In this document: positions 8,586 through 18,266 of the stretch, in pieces
How the letters are laid out: the number at the start of each line of letters is the position of its first letter
How positions within the stretch are numbered: the first letter of the stretch is position 1
DNA from: Aeromonas jandaei
GTDB lineage: Bacteria; Pseudomonadota; Gammaproteobacteria; Enterobacterales; Aeromonadaceae
Assembly: GCF_037890695.1 (NCBI RefSeq)
Contig: NZ_CP149571.1
Coordinates: 2,138,001-2,202,000 of the forward strand
Direction of reading: 5' to 3'
DNA length: 64,000 bases
Notes under the pieces: model-generated
Seen by the model: the letters and a program-made list of their open reading frames with translations, nothing else
What the model was told of the DNA's origin: nothing
The model's database searches: none
Translations under genes and position numbers: made by a program

Positions 8586-10337
8586 ATGGAAACCCTCTAC
8601 AACGCTTTTTACATCTTTTACAGTCAGGTGATGACCAAGGCACCCTTGCTGTTGGGGCTGGTGACCTGTATTGGCTACCTGTTGCTCAAGCAGGATGGCA
8701 CGACGGTCGTCAAGGGCACCGTGAAGACCATCGTCGGTTTCATGCTGGTGCAGGTGGGCGCCAGTACGCTGGTGGCAGGCTTCAAGCCGGTGGTGGACAA
8801 AATTGCGGAATATCATCACCTCACCGGTTCAGTGATTGATCCCTACACCACCATGATGGCGACCATGGAAACCATGGGAGAGAACTACTCCTGGGTCGGC
8901 TATGCGGTATTGCTGGCCCTTGCCCTCAATATTCTGCTGGTGTTGCTGCGGCGCTATACCGGGATCCGCACCATCATGCTGACCGGCCACATCATGTTTC
9001 AGCAGGTGGGCCTCATCGCGGTCTTCTATATGGTGATGGGCGCCTCGATGTGGGAAACCATCCTCTATTCCGCCGTTATCATGGCGCTCTATTGGGGGAT
9101 CTCCTCCAACATCATGTTCAAGCCGACTCAGGAAGTAACTGGCGGGGCGGGGTTCTCCATCGGCCACCAGCAACAGGTCGCCTCCTGGATTGCCACCAAA
9201 GTGGCGCCGAAACTGGGCAACAAGGAAGAGAGCGTCGATCACCTGAAGCTGCCAAAGTGGCTGCACATCTTCCACGACAGCATCACGGCGACCGCCATCG
9301 TGATGACCATCTTCTTCGGTATCATCCTGCTCTCGTTTGGCCTCGATAATCTGCAACAGATGGCGGGTCAGACTCACTGGTCCATCTACATTCTCGAAAC
9401 CGGTCTCAAGTTTGCGGTCGCCATTCAGGTCATCGTGGTGGGGGTGCGGATGTTCGTTGCCGAACTCTCCGAGGCCTTCAAGGGGATCTCCGAACGGGTC
9501 ATTCCCAACGCCGTCCTGGCAATCGATTGCGCCGCCATCTACGCCTACTCGCCGAATGCCATGGTCTTTGGCTTCATGTGGGGGGCTATCGGTCAGTTCC
9601 TTGCTGTGCTTGCCCTGCTGGCATTCCAGGCGCCCATCATGATTATCCCGGGCTTCATTCCCATGTTCTTCTCCAACGCCACCATAGGGGTGTTCGCCAA
9701 CCACTTTGGCGGCTGGCGAGCGGTGATGAAGATCTGCTTCGTCATGGGGATCATCGAGGTGCTGGGCTCTGCCTGGGCTATCCACCTGTTCGCGGTCAAT
9801 GGCACCAGCTTCAACGGCTGGATGGGGATGGCTGACTGGGCGCTGGTATTCCCGGTGATCATGCAGGGCCTCTCGCTATCTTCCCTGTTCTTCGTGGTAT
9901 TGCTGGCCGGCGCCGGGCTTTATATGTACTTCGCTTCCCGCACCCTGCGGATGGAAGAAGATATGGCTGTCCCGAGTGCCGCCGTGGCAGAAGAAGCGGC
10001 CGATCAGCCAGCCTCGCCAGTCGAGAGTGCCAAAGGGGGACATGCAGTGCGGATCCTGGCGGTATGCGGTAACGGTCAGGGCTCATCCATGATGATGAAG
10101 ATGAAGATCGGCAAGTTTCTCGAGCAGCGTGGCGTGCCCCATGTCATGGACTCCTGCGCCGTGGCCGATTACAAAACCAAGCTGCAGACCACCGACATCA
10201 TCGTCTCTTCCAAGCATCTGGCCGGCGAGATGAGCCCCGGTGAGGGCAAATTCGTGCTGGGCGTACAGAACATGCTCAACCCCAATTCGTTTGGTGATGA
10301 ACTGCTGGGCATCATCAAGAACAACTTTGCAAATTAA
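8586..10337 (+). CDS. ulaA: Ascorbate PTS permease, fused EIIC-EIIB
   Basis: The 583-residue product joins two proteins that are separate in E. coli. Residues 1 to about 460 are the UlaA-type EIIC, with about ten or more hydrophobic segments and the blocks [28 protein letters not shown] and [19 protein letters not shown]. After an Ala/Pro-rich linker, residues 488-583 are UlaB-type EIIB with the phosphorylated cysteine in VCGNGQGSS (Cys494). It imports L-ascorbate and phosphorylates it at C6. The start at 8586 ([11 protein letters not shown]) matches E. coli UlaA; an ATG 21 codons earlier gives an unconserved extension. UlaC, encoded next, supplies the EIIA phosphate. Confidence 0.94.
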   Translation: METLYNAFYIFYSQVMTKAPLLLGLVTCIGYLLLKQDGTTVVKGTVKTIVGFMLVQVGASTLVAGFKPVVDKIAEYHHLTGSVIDPYTTMMATMETMGENYSWVGYAVLLALALNILLVLLRRYTGIRTIMLTGHIMFQQVGLIAVFYMVMGASMWETILYSAVIMALYWGISSNIMFKPTQEVTGGAGFSIGHQQQVASWIATKVAPKLGNKEESVDHLKLPKWLHIFHDSITATAIVMTIFFGIILLSFGLDNLQQMAGQTHWSIYILETGLKFAVAIQVIVVGVRMFVAELSEAFKGISERVIPNAVLAIDCAAIYAYSPNAMVFGFMWGAIGQFLAVLALLAFQAPIMIIPGFIPMFFSNATIGVFANHFGGWRAVMKICFVMGIIEVLGSAWAIHLFAVNGTSFNGWMGMADWALVFPVIMQGLSLSSLFFVVLLAGAGLYMYFASRTLRMEEDMAVPSAAVAEEAADQPASPVESAKGGHAVRILAVCGNGQGSSMMMKMKIGKFLEQRGVPHVMDSCAVADYKTKLQTTDIIVSSKHLAGEMSPGEGKFVLGVQNMLNPNSFGDELLGIIKNNFAN

Positions 10338-10381
10338 GCCGATGAGCCTCGCTGCATGTAGCCGCGGGCAAGGAGAACAAG

Positions 10382-10858
10382 ATGAAATTCAAACAATCTC
10401 TGATGGAAAACAACTCGGTATTGCTCAACGCGGCCGCCAGCGACTGGCGAAGCGCCATCAAGCTGGGCACCGACATGCTGATCCGCTCCGGCGCAGTAGA
10501 GCCGCGTTACCACGATGCAATCATCGGCAGCATTGAAAAGATGGGACCCTATATCGTGATTGCCCCCCAATTCGCGATGCCCCATGCAAGGCCGGAGGAT
10601 GGAGTCAATCGCACGGCGTTTGCACTGGTCATCCTGACCACGCCGGTGAAATTTGAAGGGGAAGAGGAGCCGGTGGACGTGCTGGTGACGCTGGCGGGCA
10701 GTACCTCGGATGAACACATGGAGGGACTGATGGAGGTGACTCAGGTGCTGGAGGATGAAAACAGCGAGAGCGGGATCAACCTCGACAAGCTGCGAGCGTG
10801 CCAGAGCACGGCAGATGTATTCAACGTCATTGATCAGGCGCTGGCGCAAGTGGTCTGA
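10382..10858 (+). CDS. ulaC: Ascorbate PTS EIIA component
   Basis: A 158-residue EIIA of the mannitol/fructose superfamily, UlaC subgroup. It relays phosphate from HPr to the EIIB domain of the preceding gene. The active histidine is His68 in [15 protein letters not shown]. An AAGGAGAACAAG ribosome-binding site precedes the ATG by a normal distance. It lies 44 bp after the EIICB gene and before ulaF, in a clear operon. Confidence 0.94.
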   Translation: MKFKQSLMENNSVLLNAAASDWRSAIKLGTDMLIRSGAVEPRYHDAIIGSIEKMGPYIVIAPQFAMPHARPEDGVNRTAFALVILTTPVKFEGEEEPVDVLVTLAGSTSDEHMEGLMEVTQVLEDENSESGINLDKLRACQSTADVFNVIDQALAQVV

Positions 10859-10870
10859 GGCACCCAACGT

Positions 10871-10886
10871 AGCCCCGCAAGGGGCT
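10871..10886 (+). other. Intercistronic GCAA-tetraloop hairpin before ulaF
   Basis: AGCCCC (10871-10876) and GGGGCT (10881-10886) pair around the stable tetraloop GCAA, immediately before the ulaF ribosome-binding site CAGGAG. It may tune translation or protect the upstream message. Confidence 0.45.
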
Positions 10887-10898
10887 CAGGAGAACGAA

Positions 10899-11591
10899 AT
10901 GTACAACTCATTGAAAGAGGCGGTACTGGAGGCCAACCTGCTGTTGCCCCGATACGGTCTGGTTACCCTGACATGGGGCAACGTATCCCAGATAGATCGC
11001 AGCTTGGGCGTGGTGGCTATCAAGCCATCCGGGGTCTCTTACGACAATATGACCGTTGACGATATCGTGGTGGTTGATTTGGCAGGCCAGATCGTCGATG
11101 GGCATTTATCCCCGTCCAGTGATACCGCAACCCATCTGGTTTTATATAAAGCGTTTAAAGGTATTTCCGGTATTGTGCACACCCACTCCCGTCATGGCAC
11201 TATTTGGGCGCAAGCGGGAATGGATATTCCCGCCTTGGGTACCACCCATGCCGATTATTTCTATGGCGATATTCCCTGCACCCGTCCGTTGACCGAAGAT
11301 GAAATTCGCGTTGATTATGAAAAAAATACCGGCAAGGTCATTGTCGAAGAATTTCAGCGACGGGCGTTGGATCCGCAGGCCTTGCCAGGCGTGGTCATTA
11401 CTGGCCATGCCCCGTTTTGCTGGGGCAAGAGTGCGGTGGATGCGGTGCACAATGCGCTGGTGCTGGAGGAGGTCGCCACCATGGCGCTGGCAACCAGAGC
11501 ATTGAATCCGGCCATCCATATTGCGCAGGAGTTGTCTGACAAACACTATTTCAGAAAACATGGTGAGAATGCCTATTACGGCCAGCGCTAA
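10899..11591 (+). CDS. ulaF: L-ribulose-5-phosphate 4-epimerase
   Basis: A 230-residue class II aldolase/epimerase (AraD/UlaF/SgbE family). It converts L-ribulose-5-phosphate to D-xylulose-5-phosphate, the last step before the pentose phosphate pathway. Family signatures are [32 protein letters not shown], the zinc-binding [12 protein letters not shown] and GHAPFCWGK. The ATG at 10899 has CAGGAG 7 bp upstream; a longer frame starts inside ulaC and is not used. The second half uses noticeably AT-richer codons than ulaC, as does the gap before ulaD. Confidence 0.94.
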   Translation: MYNSLKEAVLEANLLLPRYGLVTLTWGNVSQIDRSLGVVAIKPSGVSYDNMTVDDIVVVDLAGQIVDGHLSPSSDTATHLVLYKAFKGISGIVHTHSRHGTIWAQAGMDIPALGTTHADYFYGDIPCTRPLTEDEIRVDYEKNTGKVIVEEFQRRALDPQALPGVVITGHAPFCWGKSAVDAVHNALVLEEVATMALATRALNPAIHIAQELSDKHYFRKHGENAYYGQR

Positions 11592-11647
11592 TTAGTCGAC
11601 CCGTTATTTAAATTGCCCATCTATTTATGTTAGTGACATCAGGTTAC

Positions 11648-11677
11648 GGCCCTTTATTGACTTTAAATCAATGGGCC
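11648..11677 (+). other. Stem-loop in the ulaF-ulaD gap
   Basis: GGCCC (11648-11652) pairs with GGGCC (11673-11677), with an inner ATTGA/TCAAT stem and a TTT bulge. The 125-bp gap is AT-rich and otherwise empty. It may be a processing or partial termination site setting ulaD level. Confidence 0.35.
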
Positions 11678-11716
11678 AATTCATTCTGCCAAGGTTTTAA
11701 ATTGAGGAAATATAGT

Positions 11717-12361
11717 ATGACCAAACCCATGTTACAGATTGCTCTGGATTCTACCGATCTTGCTACTGCCGTGGATATTGCCGATCGCGTCGCCAGTTAT
11801 GTCGAAGTGATCGAGGTCGGCACTATTCTGGCTTTTGCAGAAGGGATGTCTGCGGTACGCACCATGCGCGAGCGTCACCCTGATCACATTATCGTGTGTG
11901 ATATGAAGACCACAGATGGTGGTACCATTCTGGCTCGCATGGCCTTCTCGGCCGGAGCTGACTGGATCACGGTATCGGCCGCCGCACATGTTGCTACCAT
12001 TGCTGCCTGCAAGAAAGTTGCGGACGAGTTTGGCGGGGAGATCCAGATCGAGATCTATGGCAACTGGACGCTGGATGATGCCAAACAGTGGGCCGATATG
12101 GGGATCACCCAGGCTATCTATCACCGCTCGCGGGATGCCGAGCTGGCCGGGGTCAGCTGGACCCAGGCCGATTTGAGCAAGATGCGTGCGCTCTCCGAGC
12201 TGGGGCTGGAGCTGTCGATCACCGGCGGTATCGTGCCGGAAGATATCCATCTGTTTGAAGGGATCCGGGCCAAGACCTTTATCGCCGGGCGGGCACTGGC
12301 ATCGGAAAGCGGTCAGGCAACCGCCGAAGCGTTACGCCGCGAGATAAACAAATATTGGTAA
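11717..12361 (+). CDS. ulaD: 3-keto-L-gulonate-6-phosphate decarboxylase
   Basis: A 214-residue enzyme of the orotidine-monophosphate decarboxylase suprafamily. It decarboxylates 3-keto-L-gulonate-6-phosphate to L-xylulose-5-phosphate using Mg2+. Motifs are QIALDSTD, VIEVGT, CDMKTTDGG (Lys and Asp of the active site), IYGNWT and the phosphate-binding SITGGI...FIAGRAL. The start at 11717 has TGAGGAAA upstream and matches E. coli UlaD. It ends the rightward ula arm, which therefore runs EIICB, EIIA, F, D, while E sits in the other arm. Confidence 0.94.
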   Translation: MTKPMLQIALDSTDLATAVDIADRVASYVEVIEVGTILAFAEGMSAVRTMRERHPDHIIVCDMKTTDGGTILARMAFSAGADWITVSAAAHVATIAACKKVADEFGGEIQIEIYGNWTLDDAKQWADMGITQAIYHRSRDAELAGVSWTQADLSKMRALSELGLELSITGGIVPEDIHLFEGIRAKTFIAGRALASESGQATAEALRREINKYW

Positions 12362-12384
12362 CAGGAGCAGGTTATTAGTGAATA

Positions 12385-12411
12385 AAGGCCCCGGAAATAC
12401 TCCGGGGCCTT
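12385..12411. terminator. Terminator between ulaD and exeN
   Basis: AAGGCCCCGGA (12385-12395) pairs perfectly with TCCGGGGCCTT (12401-12411) over 5 nt. It separates convergent operons and probably works in both directions. Confidence 0.85.
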
Positions 12412-12424
12412 GTTATTGAAGGGG

Positions 12425-13192
12425 TTAGATCCGGCCCTGATAGCGCAGGGGGAAGCGGCCCTGACTGTCGGGCTGGCCGAGGAAGGGGAGCCCCTGCTGC
12501 ATCTGCTCTGGCAGGGCTGGGCCCGGTTTCAGGCTGCCCTGAAACAGGTATTGGCCATTGGGTTGCAGCTCGAGGCGACCGCTGGTCTGTACCGCATCCG
12601 AACCCTGCTTGAGCTCGGCCACCAGTCTGGAGTCGAGGCAGGTGAGTTTCACCTCGGGATCGGCCAGATCCAGCTTGCCCGCCGGGGTATCGGCGCTGGC
12701 GTTGTACCAGTCGAGGTTGCCATAGAGGTTGTCGCACCAAGGGGTGCCCTGGGCAAACTGATCCACCTTGAGTTGCAGCTGACCGGTGAGGGTGACCGGG
12801 AAGGGGAGCGGCAGTGGGATGCGCGCCATCACCCAGGGGGCCGGGGCATTGAGGGTCAGGTCGCGGCCGAAGGCGGCGCCATTCCAGCCGACAACGCCCT
12901 GACCGTTGAGGCCGTTGCGCTCGCCAAAGCGAATGGCCACTTCGGGGGCGAAGCGCAGCAGTGACCAGCCATTGAGATCCCAGCGCAGCTGGCTGATGGA
13001 TTCGCTGGCATATTGCAGCCGGGCGATCTGGCCGCTCCACAGGGTGCCGCTCACTCCTTCCATCTTCAGCAGGCTGGCAACGTTGGCGGGCAGCGGCAGA
13101 TAGCGCACCACCAGCGCCGCAGGCAGGGTCGCCAGCAGGAAGATGAAGTAGGCTGCCAGAAACAGGCTGGCAATCAGGATGCGTTTTTTCAT
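12425..13192 (-). CDS. exeN: Type II secretion protein N
   Basis: A 255-residue GspN-family protein. One N-terminal membrane anchor (about residues 5-30) is followed by a periplasmic beta-rich domain. GspN is an accessory subunit present in only some type II systems and is not always essential for secretion. Its start overlaps the exeM stop by 4 bp, so the two are translationally coupled. It is the last gene of the exeC-N operon and is followed by the terminator shared with ulaD. Confidence 0.9.
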   Translation of the reverse strand: MKKRILIASLFLAAYFIFLLATLPAALVVRYLPLPANVASLLKMEGVSGTLWSGQIARLQYASESISQLRWDLNGWSLLRFAPEVAIRFGERNGLNGQGVVGWNGAAFGRDLTLNAPAPWVMARIPLPLPFPVTLTGQLQLKVDQFAQGTPWCDNLYGNLDWYNASADTPAGKLDLADPEVKLTCLDSRLVAELKQGSDAVQTSGRLELQPNGQYLFQGSLKPGPALPEQMQQGLPFLGQPDSQGRFPLRYQGRI

Positions 13193-13680
13193 TGGGGACG
13201 ACTCAACTGCAAACGTCTGACCTTGACCAGACCCGGCGCCAGCTCCTCGCGGGCCAGCTCGATGATTTGAACCTGAATGCCGTGCTGCTCCACCAGGGTG
13301 GCGAGCCAGAGCAGCAGATCATCGAACGGGACCGTATCGATCCACACCTGCAGCTCCTGCCCCTGTGGTTGCAGGCGGGCAATCTTGATCTTGTGGTTGA
13401 AGGCGGTACGGTTGACGACCCCCTCTAGGGTGCCGCTGGTGTCTATCTGGCGCCCCTGACCGCCCTGCATGGCCAGCACCTCCTCCCCCTTCTCCTTGAG
13501 CCAGGCGAGGGTCTGTTGCTGGTTTTGCACCTGACGTTCGCGCTCGGCGATGCGGTTGTTGAGAGGATGCCAGACGCTCCAGTAGAAGAGGCCGACCAGC
13601 AGCAGGATGCTGCCTGCAACCACCAGTCGCTGTTCTCGTGCGGTGATGCCCTGCCACCAGCTCTGCAATTTTTCCATCAT
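13189..13680 (-). CDS. exeM: Type II secretion protein M
   Basis: The product has 163 residues: a short cytoplasmic N-terminus, one membrane span (about 20-38, [19 protein letters not shown]), then a coiled-coil-like stretch and a small periplasmic ferredoxin-like domain. GspM is part of the inner-membrane platform and binds GspL. It overlaps exeL by 4 bp and exeN by 4 bp. Normal length for the family. Confidence 0.93.
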   Translation of the reverse strand: MMEKLQSWWQGITAREQRLVVAGSILLLVGLFYWSVWHPLNNRIAERERQVQNQQQTLAWLKEKGEEVLAMQGGQGRQIDTSGTLEGVVNRTAFNHKIKIARLQPQGQELQVWIDTVPFDDLLLWLATLVEQHGIQVQIIELAREELAPGLVKVRRLQLSRPQ

Positions 13681-14861
13681 GATGATTTCCCCTTGAGCAC
13701 CAGCGCCCCTTCAACCTTGCCCTCGGTGCTGCGCACCTCGCCCTGCTGCACCTCGAAGCGCTTGCCCGCCAGCTCGCGGAACCGCTCTATCTCGGCAAAG
13801 CCGGGGGCGGTCACCTGCAGCCGCAGCTCGCGGCGGCTGGCATCAAAGCGCATTACCTGTGGCTTGAGGCCGGGCACTTCGGCAAAGGTGGGGGCCAGTT
13901 CGGTGAGCATCAGCAGCATGCCGTTTTGCGGCGCTTGACCCATCAGCCGCAGGTGCTGGGTCATCTGGCTGCGCACGTTCACGATGCGGCTTTCGTTAGG
14001 GAAGATGCGGCTGTAGACCTGACGGATCTCCGCCTTGAGCGCCTTGTCCTGCTCCGCCAGCTGATGCAGCTGGACACCGCGCTGGACGAGTGCCACCAGC
14101 AGCAAGAGCGCGGCGGTAATGGCCACCTTGCGCCACTGCAACCAGTAGCGGGCATATTCGGTCTGTGGCCGGTAAGGGCCGGTCAACAGGTTGGCGCGGC
14201 AGGTGAGGGCCCCCTTGGCCAGCAGCAGCATGGGGAGCTCGGGCTCGGCCGGCTGCCAGTTAGCCGCCGCAATGGCGGGCGCCGGGGTATGGCTGTGAAT
14301 GGTGACAGGTTCGGCTTCGGCGGCCAGCAAGATGGCCAGCAGCGACTCGTCTACCACGATCCCCTGACAGGGGTTCTGGCGGATCAGCCACTCGGCGCCG
14401 AGCTGCAGGGCAGACCAGCCATCAGCCGCCTGCGGCAGTGCCAGCACATCGGGCAGCAGTTGCTGACTTCTAAGGCCGGCAGCCTCGAGCCAGCCGAGCC
14501 ACTCGGCCATCTTCTGGCGATCCACCGCCATCAGGTCGACCTGCGGGCCGTCGTGGGCCAGCACCACCAGATGCAGCTCATCCACGTCGGAGGCGATCTG
14601 TTCTTCAAGCAGATAGGGTAGGGCCGCCGCCGACTGGCGGTTGTAGCGCCCCGGCAGGGTGACGCGGCGGAAGATCAGATCGCTGCCCGGCACCAGGGTG
14701 ACCACGGGGCGGCCGCCAGCGCGCTCCTGCAGCTCGCCCAGCGCGTCAGCTGAGGGGAGCTCGCCGGAGGCGATGATCTCCTGCTCCTGACTCGACCAGA
14801 CCAGCCAGGCGACCGGTTGTTGTTTGGTGGTCCCCAGACGGATGACCAGACTCTCGCTCAC
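13677..14861 (-). CDS. exeL: Type II secretion protein L
   Basis: The product has 394 residues. An actin-like cytoplasmic domain (about 1-240) recruits the ATPase ExeE; a single span near 257-275 ([15 protein letters not shown]) and a periplasmic ferredoxin-like domain follow. ExeL protects and pairs with ExeM. I choose the GTG at 14861 ([18 protein letters not shown] upstream); the upstream in-frame ATG would add 24 residues with no family match. It overlaps exeM by 4 bp. Confidence 0.92.
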   Translation of the reverse strand: MSESLVIRLGTTKQQPVAWLVWSSQEQEIIASGELPSADALGELQERAGGRPVVTLVPGSDLIFRRVTLPGRYNRQSAAALPYLLEEQIASDVDELHLVVLAHDGPQVDLMAVDRQKMAEWLGWLEAAGLRSQQLLPDVLALPQAADGWSALQLGAEWLIRQNPCQGIVVDESLLAILLAAEAEPVTIHSHTPAPAIAAANWQPAEPELPMLLLAKGALTCRANLLTGPYRPQTEYARYWLQWRKVAITAALLLLVALVQRGVQLHQLAEQDKALKAEIRQVYSRIFPNESRIVNVRSQMTQHLRLMGQAPQNGMLLMLTELAPTFAEVPGLKPQVMRFDASRRELRLQVTAPGFAEIERFRELAGKRFEVQQGEVRSTEGKVEGALVLKGKSS

Positions 14862-14975
14862 GCATCTCTCTCCTGCGATACCGGTTCGCGCGGGCCAGGC
14901 CGACGCAACCGGTGCGCAGCCCGCAGGCTGCATCCAATGTTTGCCCTGCCGGGAGTCGCTCCCGTCAGCGCTTGT

Positions 14976-15983
14976 TTATTCGGCGCCACTATTGAGGCGG
15001 CGCAGCATGACCAGCTTGTTGTCCTTGCCCCGCTGGAAGATGCTCTCCAGCCAGGCGCGACTGTCGCCGACCTCGGCAACAACGCGGGCCTCGAAAAAGT
15101 CGCTCTTGACCACCAGCGCCTCCTTGAGCCCCTTGACGGTTTCAAGAGGTACGGGCAGCTGATCCGTCATCAGCTTGCTCTCTTTCCACCCCTTCTTCGG
15201 CCGCTCGGTCAGTACCCGCTTGGCGTCATCGCTACCAATCTTGCCCAGATAGAGGGCTGCCAGCAGCTCGGGGCGTTCGGGCAGCAGGGTGTTGATATTG
15301 ATCTTCAGTTTGTCGCTTGGCAGCGTGCAGACATAGGGGGCCAGTTTGGCATAGACCCTGGCCGTTACGCCGCGCACCGCCCGCAATTCATCCTTGCCCA
15401 GCATCCACTGGTTGGCGGTGAGGTAAGGCGGCTTGAGCCCCTCGTAGTAGGCATCCTCGGCGCCGAGGCTGGAGACCAGCACCGTATCCTTGTCGGTCCA
15501 GTCGCGGATGGCGTCGGTGAGCTGGGCCGCCTCGTAATCATCCATCGCCAGCTCCTTGAGCAGGGCGCGAAACACCTGCACCGGATAGGGCTGCTGCTCC
15601 AGCTCTTCCCCGTTGTTGCCCGCCTGATTGGGTACGCTCAGGCTGTTGAGGTTGAAGCAGGATTGCAGGTCGGTCACCTCGCCCTTGAGCTGGCCATCAT
15701 CCACCGGAAACACCGTGTTCTTGCGGGCCCAGTTCTGGCCGAGGTTTACCACCTCGGGATCATCCTTGAAATCCTGCGCCAGCACCTTGCTCACCAGCGC
15801 CTCCGCCGAGAGTGCATACCACCAGGCTTGCTTGCCGGCGGTGACATTACTGGCGCGGCGCAGCTCCAGTTGCAGACGGCCGCTCATATTGCTGGCGATG
15901 ATCACCATCACCGAGAGGATCAGCAGCACCACCAGCAGGGCCATGCCGCTCTGGCGGCCGGGGAGTACAGGGTTAGTTCGCAT
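14976..15983 (-). CDS. exeK: Type II secretion minor pseudopilin K
   Basis: The product has 335 residues. A short leader ends at Gly (RQSG) and is followed by a hydrophobic helix [16 protein letters not shown], so the prepilin peptidase would cut before Met. As is usual for GspK, the large globular domain is inserted after the helix and Glu at +5 is missing; GspK caps the pseudopilus tip with I and J. The start at 15983 overlaps exeJ by 11 bp. A longer frame reaching 16115 would read through the Asn/Gly tail coding of exeJ and is rejected. Confidence 0.92.
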   Translation of the reverse strand: MRTNPVLPGRQSGMALLVVLLILSVMVIIASNMSGRLQLELRRASNVTAGKQAWWYALSAEALVSKVLAQDFKDDPEVVNLGQNWARKNTVFPVDDGQLKGEVTDLQSCFNLNSLSVPNQAGNNGEELEQQPYPVQVFRALLKELAMDDYEAAQLTDAIRDWTDKDTVLVSSLGAEDAYYEGLKPPYLTANQWMLGKDELRAVRGVTARVYAKLAPYVCTLPSDKLKININTLLPERPELLAALYLGKIGSDDAKRVLTERPKKGWKESKLMTDQLPVPLETVKGLKEALVVKSDFFEARVVAEVGDSRAWLESIFQRGKDNKLVMLRRLNSGAE

Positions 15984-16719
15984 TGGCGCTCCCCCCGTTC
16001 TGGTTGCCGCCGCTGTTATTACCGTTGCCACTGTTGTTGCCGTTATTGCTGTCGCCGCCCGGATTGGGATTGCTGCTCTGGCTGTTCTCTTCGGCGCGCT
16101 GGCCGCCGGCGCCAATCAAAAATTGCCGACGAATGGTGCCGTAATCCTCCAGATCCAGCTCGACCGCGAGCCCGTAAGGGAGCACGCTGCGCTGGGTCCA
16201 CTCCTCCTTCCAGCTCCCCTTGTCGTAGAAGTAGAGGCGAAACGCGGTGACGCCGGTCAGAAGCTGCTGGGTGCGCGGCTCGGTGCCGATCACCGGATCC
16301 GGATAGAGGTAGCTGAGGCGCTCCAACTTCTGATCCTTGAGCCGCCAGCCGACCCGCTGCAGATGAGAGCGGGGCAGCATGCCGTCCGGGTTGAGCCAGC
16401 CGCTGCGCATAAAGGCCATGCCCCAGTCATCGCTCTGCTGGCCAAAACGGGAGGCGGCCAGCAGCACCTTGTTGTTCTCCCCCTCGAGGCGGCCGCTGCG
16501 CGGCACCATCTGGGTGACATCCCGCTCCAGCAGGGTGAAGGCGAGCTGCAACTCGGAGAGGCGGGCCTCCTTGCGCTTGGCTACCTCATCGCTGGTGAGT
16601 ACCCCTTGCAGCACCTGATAGGCGCCCATGCTGAGAGTGGCGAAGATGGCGATGGCCACCAGCATCTCCAGCAGGGTAAAACCACGGTGACGGGAAGGGC
16701 AGGTGTTGCTCGGGATCAT
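15973..16719 (-). CDS. exeJ: Type II secretion minor pseudopilin J
   Basis: The product has 248 residues. The prepilin signal [17 protein letters not shown] has the conserved Glu at +5. The globular domain is typical of GspJ, which forms the I-J-K tip complex. The last roughly 35 residues are an unusual low-complexity tail of Asn, Gly and Ser (from about 215: [18 protein letters not shown]), which I would not expect in the core fold. It overlaps exeI by 4 bp. Confidence 0.92.
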   Translation of the reverse strand: MIPSNTCPSRHRGFTLLEMLVAIAIFATLSMGAYQVLQGVLTSDEVAKRKEARLSELQLAFTLLERDVTQMVPRSGRLEGENNKVLLAASRFGQQSDDWGMAFMRSGWLNPDGMLPRSHLQRVGWRLKDQKLERLSYLYPDPVIGTEPRTQQLLTGVTAFRLYFYDKGSWKEEWTQRSVLPYGLAVELDLEDYGTIRRQFLIGAGGQRAEENSQSSNPNPGGDSNNGNNSGNGNNSGGNQNGGSANAN

Positions 16720-17075
16720 CGGTTGATATAGGTTCGCATCATGGCGATCGGGTTCTCGGCCTTGGCCTCGGTGCGTACTTCCATATCGAGCGCCTTGAAG
16801 TTGCTGTCGCTGGTCGCGACCCCGCGATAGCGCCAGTACCAGGTCTGCCCGGCCATCTGCTCATCCCCTTCTACCCAGCTGTCGCCGGGCCACTTGTTCT
16901 TGAGCTTCTGCTGCACCAGCTGGTTCTCCACCACCCAGGTAGCGAGGGTCTTCTCTTCCAGATAGTTGAGGGCCGAGAGGTGCTCGCTGGCGGTCTTCAT
17001 CACCGCGAGACCCGCGATGGCAAAGACCGCCAGCGCCACCATCACTTCGAGTAGTGTCATACCGCGGGCGTTCAC
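16716..17075 (-). CDS. exeI: Type II secretion minor pseudopilin I
   Basis: A 119-residue pseudopilin. Leader [23 protein letters not shown] shows the peptidase site and Glu at +5. GspI nucleates the tip complex with J and K. The start overlaps the exeH stop by 4 bp and its stop overlaps exeJ by 4 bp, so the whole block is tightly coupled. Normal length. Confidence 0.93.
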   Translation of the reverse strand: MNARGMTLLEVMVALAVFAIAGLAVMKTASEHLSALNYLEEKTLATWVVENQLVQQKLKNKWPGDSWVEGDEQMAGQTWYWRYRGVATSDSNFKALDMEVRTEAKAENPIAMMRTYINR

Positions 17076-17644
17076 TCTGTCACCTCTTCATCCTCATCGC
17101 CGGTGAGCAGGGTCAGGCGGCCGAACTCGTCCCCCTTGACGATGCGGGTGTAGCGCACATCGTCATCCTGCTGGCTGAAGGTGAGGGTAAAGGGAGTCAG
17201 CTCGCCACCGGGGAAGATAAGGAGCTGCGGGGTGCGCTCCTTGTCATCCCGCTTCTTCTCGCGATCTTCATCGGGATCGGGCTGCCAGCCAAATCCCTCC
17301 AGCTCGAGGGTCAGCACCATGTTCTCCGGCAGTTGCACCTGACCCAGCTGCTTGTCACCGGTCAGGGCCAGCCACTTGCGATCCTTGGCCTGACGCTGCA
17401 TAAACTGCCAACCATTCTCTTCGACGCGAATACCCACCAGCCGGCCATCCATCACCGCGTACTCCTGCGCCAGTTGCACCGTCGCCATCAGGCGGCGCGC
17501 CTGCTTGTCGATCTCCCTGTCACCTTTTGCGCCACCCATGCTGAGGGTGACGGCGGTGGCCACCAGTCCCATCAGCATGGCGACCAGCAACACTTCCAGC
17601 AGGGTAAAGCCGGATTGGCGGTGAGAGGAGAAAGCGGGCTTCAT
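17072..17644 (-). CDS. exeH: Type II secretion minor pseudopilin H
   Basis: A 190-residue pseudopilin. Leader HRQSG/FTLLEVLLVAMLMGLVATAV with Glu at +5. GspH joins the growing pseudopilus to the tip complex. An acidic and basic loop (DPDEDREKKRDDKER) lies in the globular part. It follows exeG after 38 bp and overlaps exeI. Confidence 0.92.
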   Translation of the reverse strand: MKPAFSSHRQSGFTLLEVLLVAMLMGLVATAVTLSMGGAKGDREIDKQARRLMATVQLAQEYAVMDGRLVGIRVEENGWQFMQRQAKDRKWLALTGDKQLGQVQLPENMVLTLELEGFGWQPDPDEDREKKRDDKERTPQLLIFPGGELTPFTLTFSQQDDDVRYTRIVKGDEFGRLTLLTGDEDEEVTE

Positions 17645-17682
17645 GCAGCCAGCTCACAATGAGTGCGGTGAGGAAGCATCAC

Positions 17683-18114
17683 TTATTGGAAATCCTTCAG
17701 GTTCCAGTTGCCGATGTCGTCATCGGTACCCGCTTCGCCATCCTGACCCATGGAGAAGATGTCGATCTTGCCGTACTGGCCAGGGCTCAGCAGCTGATAC
17801 TGGTTGCCCCAGGGATCTTGCGGCAGGCGCTTGATGTAGCCGCCATCGCGGTAGCTGCGCGGCGCCGGGTCGATGGAGGGTTTGGTCACCAGTGCTTCCA
17901 GACCCTGTTCGGTGGTCGGGTAGCGGTTGTTGTCCAGCTTGTACATGTCGAGGGCATTTTCCAGCGCCACGATGTCGGAGACTGCTTTCTGCTGGTCAGC
18001 TTTCTCCTTGTTGCCCATCAGGTTGGGCACCACCAGACTGGCCAGAATGCCCAAGATCACGATGACCACCATGACTTCCAGCAGGGTAAAACCGGATTGA
18101 CGACGCTTTTGCAT
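17683..18114 (-). CDS. exeG: Type II secretion major pseudopilin G
   Basis: The 143-residue major pseudopilin. Leader RRQSG/FTLLEVMVVIVILGILASLVVPNLMGNKEKAD is canonical. The C-terminal DPWGNQYQL and the Asp-rich calcium loop (SMGQDGEAGTDDDIGNW) are the family hallmarks; Ca2+ binding there is needed for folding in homologues. It makes up the shaft of the pseudopilus. A 152-bp gap with repeat hairpins separates it from exeF, unlike the overlaps elsewhere in the operon. Confidence 0.95.
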   Translation of the reverse strand: MQKRRQSGFTLLEVMVVIVILGILASLVVPNLMGNKEKADQQKAVSDIVALENALDMYKLDNNRYPTTEQGLEALVTKPSIDPAPRSYRDGGYIKRLPQDPWGNQYQLLSPGQYGKIDIFSMGQDGEAGTDDDIGNWNLKDFQ

Positions 18115-18181
18115 TACTTTGACTCCCTCACAGATGAGATGGCATGAACCATCGACGATTGATTGTTAAACCGCGATCGTT

Positions 18182-18266
18182 CGATTACGCCTGTCGGCTA
18201 ATCGAACCTACGAGGTCGATTGGATTGGTAGGTTCGAATAGCGAAGCGTATTCGGACATCCGAACC
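18182..18266. repeat. REP-like palindromic cluster between exeF and exeG
   Basis: Three nested or adjacent inverted repeats fill this gap: CGATTA...TAATCG (18182-18204, inner GCC/GGC), TCGAACCTAC/GTAGGTTCGA (18202-18211 and 18228-18237), and CGAATA/TATTCG (18235-18240 and 18249-18254) around GCGAAGCG, closed by GGTTCG/CGAACC (18231-18236 and 18261-18266). The GTAGGTTCG...GCGAAGCG...CGAACC pattern looks like a REP/BIME unit. It could act as a differential-stability element that raises exeG (major pilin) over exeF. Confidence 0.6.

Noticed and set aside
14861..14933. Upstream ATG for exeL
   Set aside because: It adds 24 residues without family match; the GTG at 14861 has the better ribosome-binding site.
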